A stretch of 64,000 nucleotides of DNA from Planctomycetota bacterium (GCA_022705325.1 JAKJER010000002.1:250891-314890); one strand, 5' to 3'. Positions 33,762 through 43,272 are shown, counted from the first letter of the stretch. The notes: generated from the sequence alone by a model not told the origin. Translations and numbers: made by a program.

Positions 33762-35726
33762 ATGAGACGGCAATACGTAGTGGGACTTGTGGTGCTGGCC
33801 GTGGCGGCCGCTCTGGGGGCGGATACCATCTACACCAGCGACGGCGTCTTCGAGGGCACCTGCACCGAGCAGGGCGACACGGTCCGCATCCAGACCACCG
33901 GCGGACAGACAGTCGAGATGCCCAAGAGCAAGGTGCTCCACGTAGTCCGGTCCTCCCCTGCCGAGCCGGCTAAGCCGGAACCTCCGCAGAAGCCCGCGAC
34001 GTTGCCGAATCGACCGACCATTTTCGACCATCCGACCAAACCGACAACACCCACGCCACAGACCGCCCCGGCCACACCCGCCACGCCCTCGACCCCTGTA
34101 GTCCCTGCGACCCCGGCGACCCCGGCCGCGCCGGCTACCCCGCCCAAGCCGGCCCCCGCGACACCGGCGGCCAGCGCGCCTCTGCCCCAGGTCGAACTGC
34201 CCCTCACCATCGTTCCGCGGGCGTTCACGATCGAATCTGCCGACGTGCCCGAGGCTGTCGTCTTCTTCCTCATGCGGGGCATCAGCGGGCAGAGCGCCGA
34301 TCTGGTCTCGATGCGCCAGCAACTTCAGGTGTTCCTGGGCTACTGCCACGACCAGAAGCGCCGCAGCGGAACCCAGTGGATCGGCCCGGCCGATTTCGTC
34401 CGCCACCGCCAGAAGTTCACCGAGATGCTCGATGAGGCCAAGCGGGCCGAGCAGGAGGCCCGGCAACTCCTGACCATGCCCCAATACGAAACGCGCCGTG
34501 TTCGTGACCCGCGAACCGGTCGCTATTACAACCAGCGCGTCCAGGTGACCCGCCGCCCGAGCAAGCAGGAAGAAGAACGACTGCCCGCCGCAGCGGCGGC
34601 CAAGCTCCAGCAGGCGGCCAAGACCTGGCCCGACCCCACGCTGCGCAGCTTCCTCATGGGTCTGAGCGAGTACAAGGCCCACAACTGGGGCACGGCCGAG
34701 GAATGCCTCCGTCGCGCGTGCACAGACGCGCCGCGGGTGGCCGGCTTCTGGCAGGCCTATGGTCTGGTCCTGCTGGAGACCAAAGGCTACGAACGGGCCA
34801 TGCAGGCCTTCATGCAGGCCCTGCGCCTCCAGCCCGACAGCACGGACGCGGCCGCGGTGTTCGACGACGCCTACAAGAAGATTCCCGGCTCGCTGGTCAC
34901 CCAGCCGACATTCGAGCCCGCCCGCCAGATGCGTCAGCAGTACGCCAACGTGCCCAAGGGCTACGCCGGCTCGGGGCGAAACACCAGCACCACGTGGCTG
35001 ATGCCCGGACGCAGCTGGCGCGTCCAGGACAACACGCTGCCCGTGCCGAGCTTCGATCGCTTGACCTTCCGCCAGGCCGTCGGCGTGCCCGTCGGGCAGC
35101 ACACCCTGCTGGTCGACGAGTCCATCCTCAAGGACGCCGCCGAGATCTTCGTCAAGGTCGGCGAGAACGTCTATCTCCCTGCCGTCGGGCGGCCCAGCAC
35201 CTCCTACGGGGGCAAGTCGCTGGGGCTGGCGCCCATCGCGGTGCAGGAGGCCCTGTTCAAGCCTGTCGTCCCGGACGAACCGCAGGCGGCCGGCTACTAC
35301 GGCCAGCCCAAGCCTCAAGCCGCAAAGGAACTGGTGAAGGGAGCGGGCGTGACCGTGCTGGCCGCCAACTTCCTGGAGATCATGGGCTCGCAGGTCCGCG
35401 AGGTCAGGGGATACGTCGATTCCGTGGACGCCTCCGGCGTGCCCGCGCTCAACGTCAACCTCATGCCCGGCGAGTCGGCCTCGCCTGTCCTCGACGATAA
35501 GGGCCAACTCGCGGGCTTCCTGGCCGGGCGAACCAACGTGACCTTGGAGAACGGCGGGCCGGGCGGGTTCATCCCCATGCGCGACCTCAGTTCGTTCCTG
35601 GACCAGGCCCGTCGCTCGGCCGGCAGTGTCTCTGTCTACAGCCGTGTCAAGCGGGACGTTCCGCCGGTGGCCGCCCCTGCCACCCACTTCATCGTCGTGG
35701 CCACCATTCCGGAAACGTTCAAGTAA
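33762..35726 (+). CDS. secreted TPR protein with a trypsin-like C-terminal segment
   Basis: A protein of 654 residues. After a signal peptide (MRRQYVVGLVVLAVAAALGA) comes a small beta domain (IYTSDGVFEGTC...VEMPKSKVLHV), a repetitive Pro/Ala/Thr linker (about 95-140; many ATPAT-like units), a helical domain, and a TPR pair (about 295-350; YKAHNWGTAEECLRRAC, YGLVLLETKGYERAMQAFMQ). The end (about 440-640) recalls trypsin-like folds: VNLMPGESASPVLDDKGQLA sits where a catalytic GDSGGP would be, but Gly is replaced. Proteolytic activity is therefore doubtful. TAGACT lies at 33733, 23 bases upstream of the ATG. Confidence 0.55.
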   Translation: MRRQYVVGLVVLAVAAALGADTIYTSDGVFEGTCTEQGDTVRIQTTGGQTVEMPKSKVLHVVRSSPAEPAKPEPPQKPATLPNRPTIFDHPTKPTTPTPQTAPATPATPSTPVVPATPATPAAPATPPKPAPATPAASAPLPQVELPLTIVPRAFTIESADVPEAVVFFLMRGISGQSADLVSMRQQLQVFLGYCHDQKRRSGTQWIGPADFVRHRQKFTEMLDEAKRAEQEARQLLTMPQYETRRVRDPRTGRYYNQRVQVTRRPSKQEEERLPAAAAAKLQQAAKTWPDPTLRSFLMGLSEYKAHNWGTAEECLRRACTDAPRVAGFWQAYGLVLLETKGYERAMQAFMQALRLQPDSTDAAAVFDDAYKKIPGSLVTQPTFEPARQMRQQYANVPKGYAGSGRNTSTTWLMPGRSWRVQDNTLPVPSFDRLTFRQAVGVPVGQHTLLVDESILKDAAEIFVKVGENVYLPAVGRPSTSYGGKSLGLAPIAVQEALFKPVVPDEPQAAGYYGQPKPQAAKELVKGAGVTVLAANFLEIMGSQVREVRGYVDSVDASGVPALNVNLMPGESASPVLDDKGQLAGFLAGRTNVTLENGGPGGFIPMRDLSSFLDQARRSAGSVSVYSRVKRDVPPVAAPATHFIVVATIPETFK

Positions 35727-35735
35727 CTGTTGCCT

Positions 35736-35780
35736 GCAGGCCCCACGGGGCGCAGCCGCCCGTGTGCTTGCGGGGCCTGC
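35736..35780. terminator. bidirectional terminator-like hairpin
   Basis: GCAGGCCCC (35736-35744) pairs with GGGGCCTGC (35772-35780), and the loop folds again (ACGGGGCG with CGCCCGT). It lies between the convergent TPR and DapA-like genes. Confidence 0.6.
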
Positions 35781-35782
35781 CC

Positions 35783-36679
35783 CTAGGGCACGAATCGCCC
35801 AATGGCCGCCGACACCCGCTCCAGGTGCGCCTCCGCGGCCCCCACGATCGGCGGGCGGACGGTGATGGGGTATCCGCCCAGCCGGCGGTCCAGCGCGATC
35901 TTCGCGTGTACGATCTCTTCCGGCCCGGCCAGCCGCTCGCACAGCTCGGAGATGCGTTGCTGAAGTTCGTCGGCTCGGTCGGCGTCCGACGCAAGCAGCG
36001 CCCGTTCCATAGACACATGTACCTCAGGGAAGGCGTTGGACAGGCCGCTCACCCACCCGTGCCCGCCGGCCGTGAAGCACTCGACGATTCGCCTGTCCCC
36101 GCCGATGTAGTATTGCCCCGCCAAGCCCACCAGCGACAGGTCGGCCGAGGAGTCTTTCATGCCGAAATGCGGCACGGCCGCCAGAACCTCCGGACCGATC
36201 GGGTTCTGCGTGTGCTGCGGGAAGTTATACAGAACCAGGGGCAGTCGGCAGGCGTCGGCGACGGCCTGGTAGTACGCGATCAGTCCCGCCTGCGGGGCAT
36301 GGGCGAGGTAATACGGCGCGATGCAGACCGCGGCATCGGCCCCGCTGTCGGCGGCGACCCGGGTCTCCTCCAGCGTAGTCGGCAGAGAACAGCAGCCAAC
36401 CTGGTACAGAACGCGAAGGGGCGCCGGGAGTCGCCGGCGGGCCAGTTCCAGCAGGCGGCGTCGCTCGTCCTGTACAAGCGAGAAGAACTCCCCTGTCGTG
36501 CCGTTGATCAGCACGCGGCGAACGCCCCGCTCGGCCAGGAATTCCAGGTGGCGCTCGTAGGCGCCCTCGTCTACGCAACCGTCCGCGCCGAAAGGCGTGA
36601 CAACGGGCACAATCAGCCCAGTCATGTCGTCCAGGCCTTTGGCGGCCGGCGGCACCGAACCCAACAGAGTGTCCTTCAT
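35783..36679 (-). CDS. dihydrodipicolinate synthase/N-acetylneuraminate lyase family protein
   Basis: A protein of 298 residues, (beta/alpha)8 class I aldolase. The loop GTTGE is at residues 60-64, the catalytic tyrosine at Y151 (YNFP), and the Schiff-base lysine K175 in HFGMKDSSADL. The family takes pyruvate plus an aldehyde in DapA, or cleaves sialic acids and sugar acids in NanA and KDG aldolases. Replacement of the usual Arg-containing DapA features cannot be assessed here, so the substrate is open. An ATG in the middle (M19) is a possible alternative start, but AAGGA fits the first. It follows ispE at 106 bases. Confidence 0.88.
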   Translation of the reverse strand: MKDTLLGSVPPAAKGLDDMTGLIVPVVTPFGADGCVDEGAYERHLEFLAERGVRRVLINGTTGEFFSLVQDERRRLLELARRRLPAPLRVLYQVGCCSLPTTLEETRVAADSGADAAVCIAPYYLAHAPQAGLIAYYQAVADACRLPLVLYNFPQHTQNPIGPEVLAAVPHFGMKDSSADLSLVGLAGQYYIGGDRRIVECFTAGGHGWVSGLSNAFPEVHVSMERALLASDADRADELQQRISELCERLAGPEEIVHAKIALDRRLGGYPITVRPPIVGAAEAHLERVSAAIGRFVP

Positions 36680-36784
36680 GGGGATCCTTGCTTGATCGTC
36701 ACTCAGGAATCAGAAGACGACAATCGACAATCCTCACTACCCGTCGAGCGTGGTCGCCCGGCAACGTCTTCGGCGCGGGGGTCT

Positions 36785-37702
36785 TCACCACTCGCAATTG
36801 CGGACGACCACGCAGAGCGACCTCATCTCGTCGTCGAGGCGGGCCAGGACGACGTCGGCCTCATCCTGATCGTCACACAGGATGAACAGCCCGCTGCCGC
36901 TTCCGGTCAGGCAGACCGGGCGCTGGGCCTGGCATTCCAGCCGCCATCGCAGGTCGCCCAACTCCGGGCAGACCGCCTCGGCCGCCGGGAGAAGGTCGTT
37001 GCGGAGGCCATCGCGCCAGGCTGACGGCGGTTGCGACGCCAACAGCCCCGCATCTCGCTCGTACTCGCTGGGCGCCGGCAGGCGGTCAAAAGCGGCGTAC
37101 ACCTGCGGCGTCGAGCAGAACAACCCGCTCAGGCACAGGATGGCCGCAAACGGGTGCACCGCCAGCGGCTCAAGAACCTCCCCCCGCCCCGTCATCCGAG
37201 AAGCGGGCGGGCCCAGGAACAACGGTACGTCGCTGCCCAGATCGGCCGCCACAGCCGACAGTTCGTCGGCCGACAGCTTGAGATCCCACAGGTGGTTGCA
37301 GGCCAGCAGCGCGGCGGCGGCATCGGATGACCCGCCGCCCAGACCCCGGCCCGGCGGGACCTGCTTGACCAACCTGACGTCCAGGCCGCGCCCCACCGCC
37401 CCGCCGCCGAGGCGGCGGATGGCGCGGCAGACGAGATTGCTCTCCGCCGGCCCGCAGTCGGCTCCCTCGCACATGAAGCGGACTTCACCGTCGTCTCTAG
37501 GCCGCATCTCGATGCAGTCGAGGAGCGTGATCTTCACGACGGCGGAGTCCAGCGGGTGAAAGCCGTCGTCTCGAGGCGGAAAGACCCGCAGGTCGAGGTT
37601 GAGTTTGGCCGGCGCCCAGACACGAACGCCACCGCCTTCGAGCACCTCCAACGGGCCAGGCGGCGGAGAGGAATCCGCCAATTGAGAATCGTGAGTCGGC
37701 AA
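36785..37702 (-). CDS. ispE: 4-diphosphocytidyl-2-C-methyl-D-erythritol kinase
   Basis: A protein of 305 residues of the GHMP kinase family that phosphorylates CDP-methylerythritol in the MEP isoprenoid pathway. APAKLNLDL is the conserved N-terminal substrate strand; VPPGRGLGGGSSDAAAALLA is the ATP-binding motif, and the C-terminal CLTGSGSGLF completes it. The frame starts with TTG at 37702, with GAGG about 8 bases upstream overlapping the apt stop; a GTG at 37645 would give a start closer to usual homologues. The first ~12 codons coincide with an intergenic repeat-like sequence. It lies 11 bases after apt. Confidence 0.9.
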   Translation of the reverse strand: MPTHDSQLADSSPPPGPLEVLEGGGVRVWAPAKLNLDLRVFPPRDDGFHPLDSAVVKITLLDCIEMRPRDDGEVRFMCEGADCGPAESNLVCRAIRRLGGGAVGRGLDVRLVKQVPPGRGLGGGSSDAAAALLACNHLWDLKLSADELSAVAADLGSDVPLFLGPPASRMTGRGEVLEPLAVHPFAAILCLSGLFCSTPQVYAAFDRLPAPSEYERDAGLLASQPPSAWRDGLRNDLLPAAEAVCPELGDLRWRLECQAQRPVCLTGSGSGLFILCDDQDEADVVLARLDDEMRSLCVVVRNCEW

Positions 37703-37713
37703 TCGACAGTCCT

Positions 37714-38232
37714 CTATTTGACCTGGATCAGCGAATGGACGGTGCAGTCGCCGATCCGCTCGCGTCCGGACAGGAACGCCAGCTCGATGACGAAGGCGGC
37801 GGCGAGGATGTCCCCGCCCAGGCGACGGACGAGGCGGCAGGCGGCGGCCATCGTGCCGCCCGTGGCCAGAACGTCGTCGACCATGAGCACGCGTTGCCCG
37901 CGCCGGACGGCATCTTCGTGGACCTCGATGGTGTCCGTGCCGTATTCCAGCTCGTAGCTCTGGCTGACGGTCCTGTAGGGGAGCTTGCCCGGCTTGCGGA
38001 TGGGGACCAGGGCGGCCTGCAGTTCGCCGGCAGCCAAGGCGCCGAAGATGAAGCCGCGGCTCTCGACGGCGGCCACCACTTCCACGCCCTTGTGGCGGAA
38101 GGGATCGACCAGGCGGGCAATCGTCTCGCGCAGGGCCTGGTGGTCGGCGAGCAGGGGCGTGATGTCCTTGAACACGATTCCCGGCTTGGGGAAGTCGGGC
38201 ACGTCGCGGATATAGCGGGTCAGGTCGATCAT
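37714..38232 (-). CDS. apt: adenine phosphoribosyltransferase
   Basis: A protein of 172 residues that salvages adenine with PRPP to form AMP. DFPKPGIVFKDITPLL at the N-terminus, VVAAVESRGFIFGA, and the PRPP loop RVLMVDDVLATGGTMAAA are diagnostic. Length fits. It precedes ispE and follows, by about 100 bases, the Gfo/Idh/MocA gene at 38330. Confidence 0.95.
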   Translation of the reverse strand: MIDLTRYIRDVPDFPKPGIVFKDITPLLADHQALRETIARLVDPFRHKGVEVVAAVESRGFIFGALAAGELQAALVPIRKPGKLPYRTVSQSYELEYGTDTIEVHEDAVRRGQRVLMVDDVLATGGTMAAACRLVRRLGGDILAAAFVIELAFLSGRERIGDCTVHSLIQVK

Positions 38233-38329
38233 GCAGGCGTTGTACCAGACTTTCCGGCCGGATACAAGAACGGGCGGCTCGTTGCCGGGCCAGCCGGTCG
38301 GTCAGTCATCCGTTCGGTCCGCCAGCGAT

Positions 38330-39607
38330 CTACCCTTCGCGGACCTCCCGCTTGGCCGGGTCGTAGATCATCCGCTTGCCGGTATCGAAGGCCATCATCG
38401 CCATGATGACCGCCACGGCATGCTGGAAGCCGGCGTCTATCGATGCCACGGGCTGCTTGCCGCTGCGGATGCACTGGAGCCAGTCCTGCCAGTGGTCGGG
38501 GCACTCGACGGCCTTGATCTTCTGTTCGCCGCGAACCTTGCCGTCGCGCTTGGGCCCGCCCAGGGGCGTGACGGTGGCCTCGCTCCAGACGCCGTCCATG
38601 TTGATCGTGCCCTTCTCGCAGCCCATGCGGATACGGCTGCCCGAGCCGTTTCCGAAGTCGGTCGAGTAGGCCATCATGAAGCCTTCGGGGTACGTCCACA
38701 GGGCCTCGACGTGGTCGGGACAGTCGAACTTGTTCTGGTCCTTCCATGTGTACGTGCCGCCCAGGCACACGCAGCTCGACGGGAACGTGGCGCCGGTGAT
38801 GAAGTGCATCAGGTCCACGAAATGGCTGCCCAGGCCGGGAACCGGCCCGTCGCTGTAGTCGCGGTAGCCGTACCAGCCGGAGTAGCGGACCGGGTCGAAG
38901 TCGCGCTGGGGCGCGTCCATGAGAAACTCTTTCCAGTCCACGTCTTCCTTCTTGACCGGCTTGACGTAGCCGTACCAGTACGGGCGCTCGGAATTGCGGC
39001 ATTGCTCCAGGCGCGAGGGCTTGCCCAGCAGGCCCTTCTGGAAGAACTCGCGCGTGCCCGCGTTGAAGGGGACGCTTCGCATGTTGGTGCCGACCTGCAC
39101 GCACACTCCGGCCGCCTTCACCGCATCGACCGCGCGGATGAGCTTGTCCATGTGCATGGCCATGGGCTTTTCGACGTAGATGTGCTTGCCCGCCTTGGCC
39201 GCCGCCTCCAGGTGCGCGGTATGCTGGTGGTCGCACGAGGCGATACACACCGCATCCAGGTCCTTCACCGCCAGCAGTTCCTGGTAGGAGGGCGTCATCA
39301 CGGCCTCGTGCCCGCACCACTCTTTGACCTTGGTGTTGGCGGCCTCGCGGGCCACCCGCCAGGGGTCGCACACAGCGACGAAATCGGCATTGAGGGTCTT
39401 CAGGTGCGGCTGGATGCTCTTCATGTGGGCCCCGATGCCCCGCGAGCCGCAGCCGATCTGGCCGATGTGAATGCGTTCGTTGGCCCCAAGGACCCGCGAC
39501 TGCTGGGCGGCCGTCAGCCGAACCGACGACGTCACCGCCGCCAGAGACGCACCCGTTGCCGCCGCCTTCACAAAGCTCCGCCGACTCAACGTCCGTTCCT
39601 GCGCCAT
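38330..39607 (-). CDS. Gfo/Idh/MocA family oxidoreductase, Tat-exported
   Basis: A protein of 425 residues, starting MAQERTLSRRSFVKAAATGA, a twin-arginine signal. The nucleotide-binding segment IGQIGCGSRGIG and the KHIYVEKPMAMHMDKLIRAV lysine loop are present. The middle domain holds GLGSHFVDLMHFITGATFPS, a conserved His-Asp pair, and the end FQHAVAVIMAMMAFDTGKRM is typical. The substrate is unknown. Among the four Gfo/Idh/MocA genes of this window it is the most diverged at the C-terminus. Confidence 0.9.
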   Translation of the reverse strand: MAQERTLSRRSFVKAAATGASLAAVTSSVRLTAAQQSRVLGANERIHIGQIGCGSRGIGAHMKSIQPHLKTLNADFVAVCDPWRVAREAANTKVKEWCGHEAVMTPSYQELLAVKDLDAVCIASCDHQHTAHLEAAAKAGKHIYVEKPMAMHMDKLIRAVDAVKAAGVCVQVGTNMRSVPFNAGTREFFQKGLLGKPSRLEQCRNSERPYWYGYVKPVKKEDVDWKEFLMDAPQRDFDPVRYSGWYGYRDYSDGPVPGLGSHFVDLMHFITGATFPSSCVCLGGTYTWKDQNKFDCPDHVEALWTYPEGFMMAYSTDFGNGSGSRIRMGCEKGTINMDGVWSEATVTPLGGPKRDGKVRGEQKIKAVECPDHWQDWLQCIRSGKQPVASIDAGFQHAVAVIMAMMAFDTGKRMIYDPAKREVREG

Positions 39608-39745
39608 CTCACACCTTGCCTTTCCGGGAAAACCCGCGTATCTCTGTACAACGCAACGACGGGGGAAACAATGCCTCTACGACAGGCGCCAACAACCGAA
39701 CGGCGTGCCAGCCACCGCGGCCCCCGGAGACTCTGCCCCCCCCCG

Positions 39746-41128
39746 CTACTTCGCCAGCTCCTTCCACAGGGCCTGCTCGGCCTTGGTGAAGCGGGCGAAG
39801 GTCTCCTCGAGCTGTTTGCGGATCTTGGCCAACTCGGCATTGTCGGCGGGCAGGCCCTCGGGATGGGCCTTCTTCAGGGCCACCAGCTTGGTGATCGCCT
39901 GGTCGAGTTGGCTGGCCCCTCCGCTGAAGGCGGCTGCCGCGTCATAGATGTTCTGCGAGTGCAGTTCCTTGTCGTCGGGGGTGTAGAGCAGTCGCCACGG
40001 CTTGCGCCGGATTTCGCTGCTGGCGGCTTTCAGATTCACCGACACCTGCGTGAGGTTATCGATCATCTCGTCGAGGTTGTCCTTGTTGAGCATGACCACC
40101 TCGCGGATGTTGGAGCTGACGTCGGTCATGTCTTTGCTGACCTTCAAGACGTCCGTGCCCAGTTGGCGAATGTTGAGGAGAATGTCCGCGATGTCTTTTT
40201 TGGTGTACTGGCGGATCTGCTCGGCGGTCTCGGTGACCGCGGTCAGGCTGCGGTCGATCTTGGGCCGGGCGTCGGTAACGATCCCGGCCAGCTGAGTCGC
40301 CGTCTTGCCGACCTCGTCGGCCGTCTGGTGGATCTTCGCCATCAGCGAGGCCTGCTTGAGACGGTCGGTCTCGACGTTGAGATGGGCGGCCAGGGCCTGG
40401 AGATCGGCCATGCCGGAGTGGACCTTGGCCAGCAGGGAGTTGGCTTTCTGGGCGTTGGTTTCAAAGGCCAGGGCCGCCCCCACCTTGGCCGCGTCGGCCG
40501 CCAGTTCCTGGAGCGAGTCGAGCATGACGTGGATCTTGCCCAGCAGGGCCTCCTTGTTCTTGGGGTCCAGTTCGGCGTCGAGTTTCTGGGACATCGCCGC
40601 CAGGCTGCCCATGATCCCGCCCTGCGCAAGGACGATAGGATGCTCGCGATCGGCCAGCGGCTTGCCCGCCGTGCCCGGATCGGTGATTACCAGCTTGCTC
40701 GATCCGATGGCCGCCTGCTCGGCGTACGCCTTGGCGTCGCTGCGGAGGAGCCACTTGGGGTCGGAGATGTCCGCCAGGTAGACCGTGCCGTCGGGTACAG
40801 AGGCGACTTCGCCGCCGTGAGATGCCGGGTTCGACGTCGAAGCAGGCCTTGTCACGGCGGGCCTGGTCTCCGGTTCGGCCTTGGACCCGTTGCCCCTGGC
40901 GCTGATGATGTCCACGATCTTGCCGATCACGTAGTCGTTGACCACCACGGAGTCGCCCACCGCCAACCCGACCGGCCCGCGCTCCGTGGACACGACGAAC
41001 GCCGCCTGCTGGGCCGGGTTATGAAACAAACTCGACGAGCCGAGCCAGACCACCACGCCCAGGCCGATCAGGACGGAAGCCACCACGAAGATACCGGCGG
41101 TCAGTTCGCTACGCTTTCTTCTTGGCAT
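39746..41128 (-). CDS. mlaD: MCE-domain lipid-transport protein (MlaD-like)
   Basis: A protein of 460 residues from the ATG at 41128. A membrane helix at about 8-28 (LTAGIFVVASVLIGLGVVVWL) anchors it, followed by an MCE domain (about 40-130; STERGPVGLAVGDSVVVNDY is the typical beta-barrel repeat with a Ala/Pro-rich loop). The long C-terminal half (about 155-460) is helical and probably extends the channel, as in MlaD/PqiB or Mce proteins. It binds phospholipid between the inner-membrane ABC transporter and the outer membrane. It lies 56 bases after the ATPase gene. Confidence 0.85.
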   Translation of the reverse strand: MPRRKRSELTAGIFVVASVLIGLGVVVWLGSSSLFHNPAQQAAFVVSTERGPVGLAVGDSVVVNDYVIGKIVDIISARGNGSKAEPETRPAVTRPASTSNPASHGGEVASVPDGTVYLADISDPKWLLRSDAKAYAEQAAIGSSKLVITDPGTAGKPLADREHPIVLAQGGIMGSLAAMSQKLDAELDPKNKEALLGKIHVMLDSLQELAADAAKVGAALAFETNAQKANSLLAKVHSGMADLQALAAHLNVETDRLKQASLMAKIHQTADEVGKTATQLAGIVTDARPKIDRSLTAVTETAEQIRQYTKKDIADILLNIRQLGTDVLKVSKDMTDVSSNIREVVMLNKDNLDEMIDNLTQVSVNLKAASSEIRRKPWRLLYTPDDKELHSQNIYDAAAAFSGGASQLDQAITKLVALKKAHPEGLPADNAELAKIRKQLEETFARFTKAEQALWKELAK

Positions 41129-41184
41129 AGTCTGGTCCAATCGATAATCGACAGCCGCAAATCGAACACCCGCCGGCGGGCAAG

Positions 41185-42057
41185 TCAGGAGTATTTGCCG
41201 GCCGCGGCGTTGAGGATGTCTTCCTCGTAGTTGCTGCTGAGGCGCCGGCGGGTGATGGGCCCGTCGCTGTCGCCCCGGAGAAACTGGCGGATAAGGTCAT
41301 GGGTCGTCTCGCCGGTCGCCGACGCGTCACGGATGGCCTCGAACTCGCTTCGCGCTCCTGCCTTGAGCACCTTGCCCCCGTCGAGCATGACCATCCGGTC
41401 GGCAATGCGGAAGGCGGAGTCCATCTCGTGCGTAACCACCACGCTGGCTACGCCCAGTTTCTGGGTCAGGTCCATCATGAGCTGGTCGATCTCCGCGGAC
41501 GTCACCGGGTCTAACCCGGCCGAGGGCTCGTCGTAGAAGAGGATCTCAGGGTCCAGGGCCATGGCGCGGGCCAGTCCGGCGCGCTTCTTCATCCCGCCGG
41601 ATATCTCCGAGGGCATCAGGTCTACCGCGTGTCGCAGGCCGACCAACTCGAGCTTCATGCGGACCATGACCTCGATGGTGTTCCCGTCGAGGCTGCTGTG
41701 TTCTCGCAGAGGCAGGGCGACGTTGTCACCCACCGTCATCGAGTTGAACAAGGCCCCGGACTGGAACAGGATGCCGAATCGCTTGCGGATCTTGTCCAAC
41801 TCGCCATCGTCCAGTTCGCCCAGGTTCTGCCCGAACATCTCGACGTGGCCCTCATCGGGCCAAATCGAGGCGATCATCTGTCGCAGCAGCGTGCTCTTGC
41901 CGCACCCGCTGCCGCCCATGATTACCAGCGTCTGGCCCTTGTGGACCTCGAGGTTGATCCCGTCCAGGACCGCCCGCCCCTCGAAGCGTTTGACGAGGTT
42001 CACCACCCGGATCACAGGCTGGCCGTCGCGGAGCGAGTTGGCTGCGTTTTCGGGCAT
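41185..42057 (-). CDS. mlaF: Mla-type ABC transporter ATPase
   Basis: A protein of 290 residues. Walker A GGSGCGKST is at 48-56; the signature ISGGMKKRAGLARAMALDPE with Walker B ILFYDEPSAGLDPVTS and H-loop VVTHEMDSAF are all standard for MlaF/TtG2A. It supplies the energy for phospholipid movement with the MlaE permease and the MCE protein. A longer C-terminal tail than E. coli MlaF (about 40 residues) could host regulation. It lies 39 bases after mlaE. Confidence 0.93.
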   Translation of the reverse strand: MPENAANSLRDGQPVIRVVNLVKRFEGRAVLDGINLEVHKGQTLVIMGGSGCGKSTLLRQMIASIWPDEGHVEMFGQNLGELDDGELDKIRKRFGILFQSGALFNSMTVGDNVALPLREHSSLDGNTIEVMVRMKLELVGLRHAVDLMPSEISGGMKKRAGLARAMALDPEILFYDEPSAGLDPVTSAEIDQLMMDLTQKLGVASVVVTHEMDSAFRIADRMVMLDGGKVLKAGARSEFEAIRDASATGETTHDLIRQFLRGDSDGPITRRRLSSNYEEDILNAAAGKYS

Positions 42058-42096
42058 AGTCGGTTGTGCCTGGCCGGGCCCCGTGGCCCGGAGTGC

Positions 42097-42921
42097 TCAC
42101 AGCTTATACACGTAAAAGACCACGGTAAACACACACGCGGCGATAATGATGGCCACGATGGAGTAGACCACGGTCATGGTGGTCGCACGCCCGACGCCCT
42201 CGGCCCCGCCGCGGACCTTGAGCCCCTCGTAGCACGCGATCAGGCTGATCAACGTGCCGAACACCCCGGCCTGAATGAGCCCGGTGGTGAAGTCGAGCAT
42301 GTCCAGCTGTCGCTGCATTCGCGTCCAATAGCCCTCGTATACCGTCGGCCCCAGCACCAGCAGGGCCGTGATGTGGCCCCCCAGCGCAATGCACAGGTCG
42401 GCCACGACCGACAGCAGGATCATCGCCAGGAACGTCGCCCAGAACCGCGGGACCACCAGGAAGCGCACCGGGTTCAACGCGATCGCCTCCATGGCCTCGA
42501 TTTCCTCGGCCACGACCATCGTGCCGATCTCGGCCGCAATGGACGCGCCGGCGAATCCGGTGATTACCACGGCCGTGAGGATGGGCCCGAGCATGCGGAA
42601 GCCCGCCTCGCCGATGATATTGGGGATCATCGCCTCCTGACGCCACGGATCGCGCAGGGGCGGGGTCATCTGCAGGGCCAGGATCACGCCGATGAAGAGC
42701 TGCACAAGGACCACGATGCCCAGGCTGCGGACGCCCACACGGACGAGCTGCTCCGCGATGGCCCGTCGTCCCAGCCGCACGCGCGGGCTGACCAGCCCCA
42801 GCACCGTCCATCGCAACGTGTCGCCCAGCATCAACGACATGCCCCCGACGTAACGAAAGCCCCCGAGGACCTTCGCGCCCAAGCGTTCCAGCCAGCCTCG
42901 CTGTGCCTGGCTCATGGTCAT
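42097..42921 (-). CDS. mlaE: Mla-type ABC transporter permease
   Basis: A protein of 274 residues from the ATG at 42921, one base after the stop of the STAS gene, indicating translational coupling. Five to six transmembrane helices are seen. The central FAGASIAAEIGTMVVAEEIE followed by MEAIALNPVRFLVVPR is the MlaE signature that contacts MlaF. It is the inner-membrane channel of a phospholipid transport system that keeps outer-membrane asymmetry or supplies lipids. Confidence 0.92.
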   Translation of the reverse strand: MTMSQAQRGWLERLGAKVLGGFRYVGGMSLMLGDTLRWTVLGLVSPRVRLGRRAIAEQLVRVGVRSLGIVVLVQLFIGVILALQMTPPLRDPWRQEAMIPNIIGEAGFRMLGPILTAVVITGFAGASIAAEIGTMVVAEEIEAMEAIALNPVRFLVVPRFWATFLAMILLSVVADLCIALGGHITALLVLGPTVYEGYWTRMQRQLDMLDFTTGLIQAGVFGTLISLIACYEGLKVRGGAEGVGRATTMTVVYSIVAIIIAACVFTVVFYVYKL

Positions 42922-42922
42922 C

Positions 42923-43267
42923 TCAGGCCAGGGCCTCCTTTTCGGTGCTGAAGATCTCAAAGGCGGTGTCCAGCAGCGTGATCTCGAAGGCCTTGCGAGG
43001 CTGGTCGTTCAGAGCCGCCAGGCGCAGGTTCAAGCCCGCCTTGCGCGTCCGCGAGAGCAGCTTGACCAGGCTGGCAATTCCAGAGGAGTCCATGTAGCGG
43101 ACCTCGGCGAGATTGACCACGATGCGCCGGGGCTTGCGGTCCAGCAGTTCCAGCAGCCCGTGCTGGAACTGCGGGCTGCGGTTGAGGTCGATGTCGCCGC
43201 TTACGCGGGCAATGACCGTGCTCCCGATCCACTCGATTTCCTTGATGGGTGACTGATGGCTGGACAT
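42923..43267 (-). CDS. STAS domain protein, MlaB or anti-anti-sigma type
   Basis: A protein of 114 residues from the ATG at 43267. The whole protein is one STAS domain; VVNLAEVRYMDSSGIASLV has the phospho-acceptor motif D60-S61-S62-G63, as in SpoIIAA and RsbV, where the first Ser is phosphorylated. E. coli MlaB is also a STAS protein that binds MlaF, but MlaB is not known to be controlled this way. Here the gene sits between an RsbW-type kinase gene and mlaE, so it could be an MlaB controlled by that kinase or an ordinary anti-anti-sigma factor. The stop is one base from the mlaE start. Confidence 0.85.
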   Translation of the reverse strand: MSSHQSPIKEIEWIGSTVIARVSGDIDLNRSPQFQHGLLELLDRKPRRIVVNLAEVRYMDSSGIASLVKLLSRTRKAGLNLRLAALNDQPRKAFEITLLDTAFEIFSTEKEALA

Positions 43268-43272
43268 ATCCC

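Noticed and set aside
38231..41230. Open frame of about 1000 codons spanning a Gfo/Idh/MocA gene and the MCE gene
   Set aside because: It crosses two well-supported genes and an intergenic gap on the opposite strand, so it is a compositional shadow.
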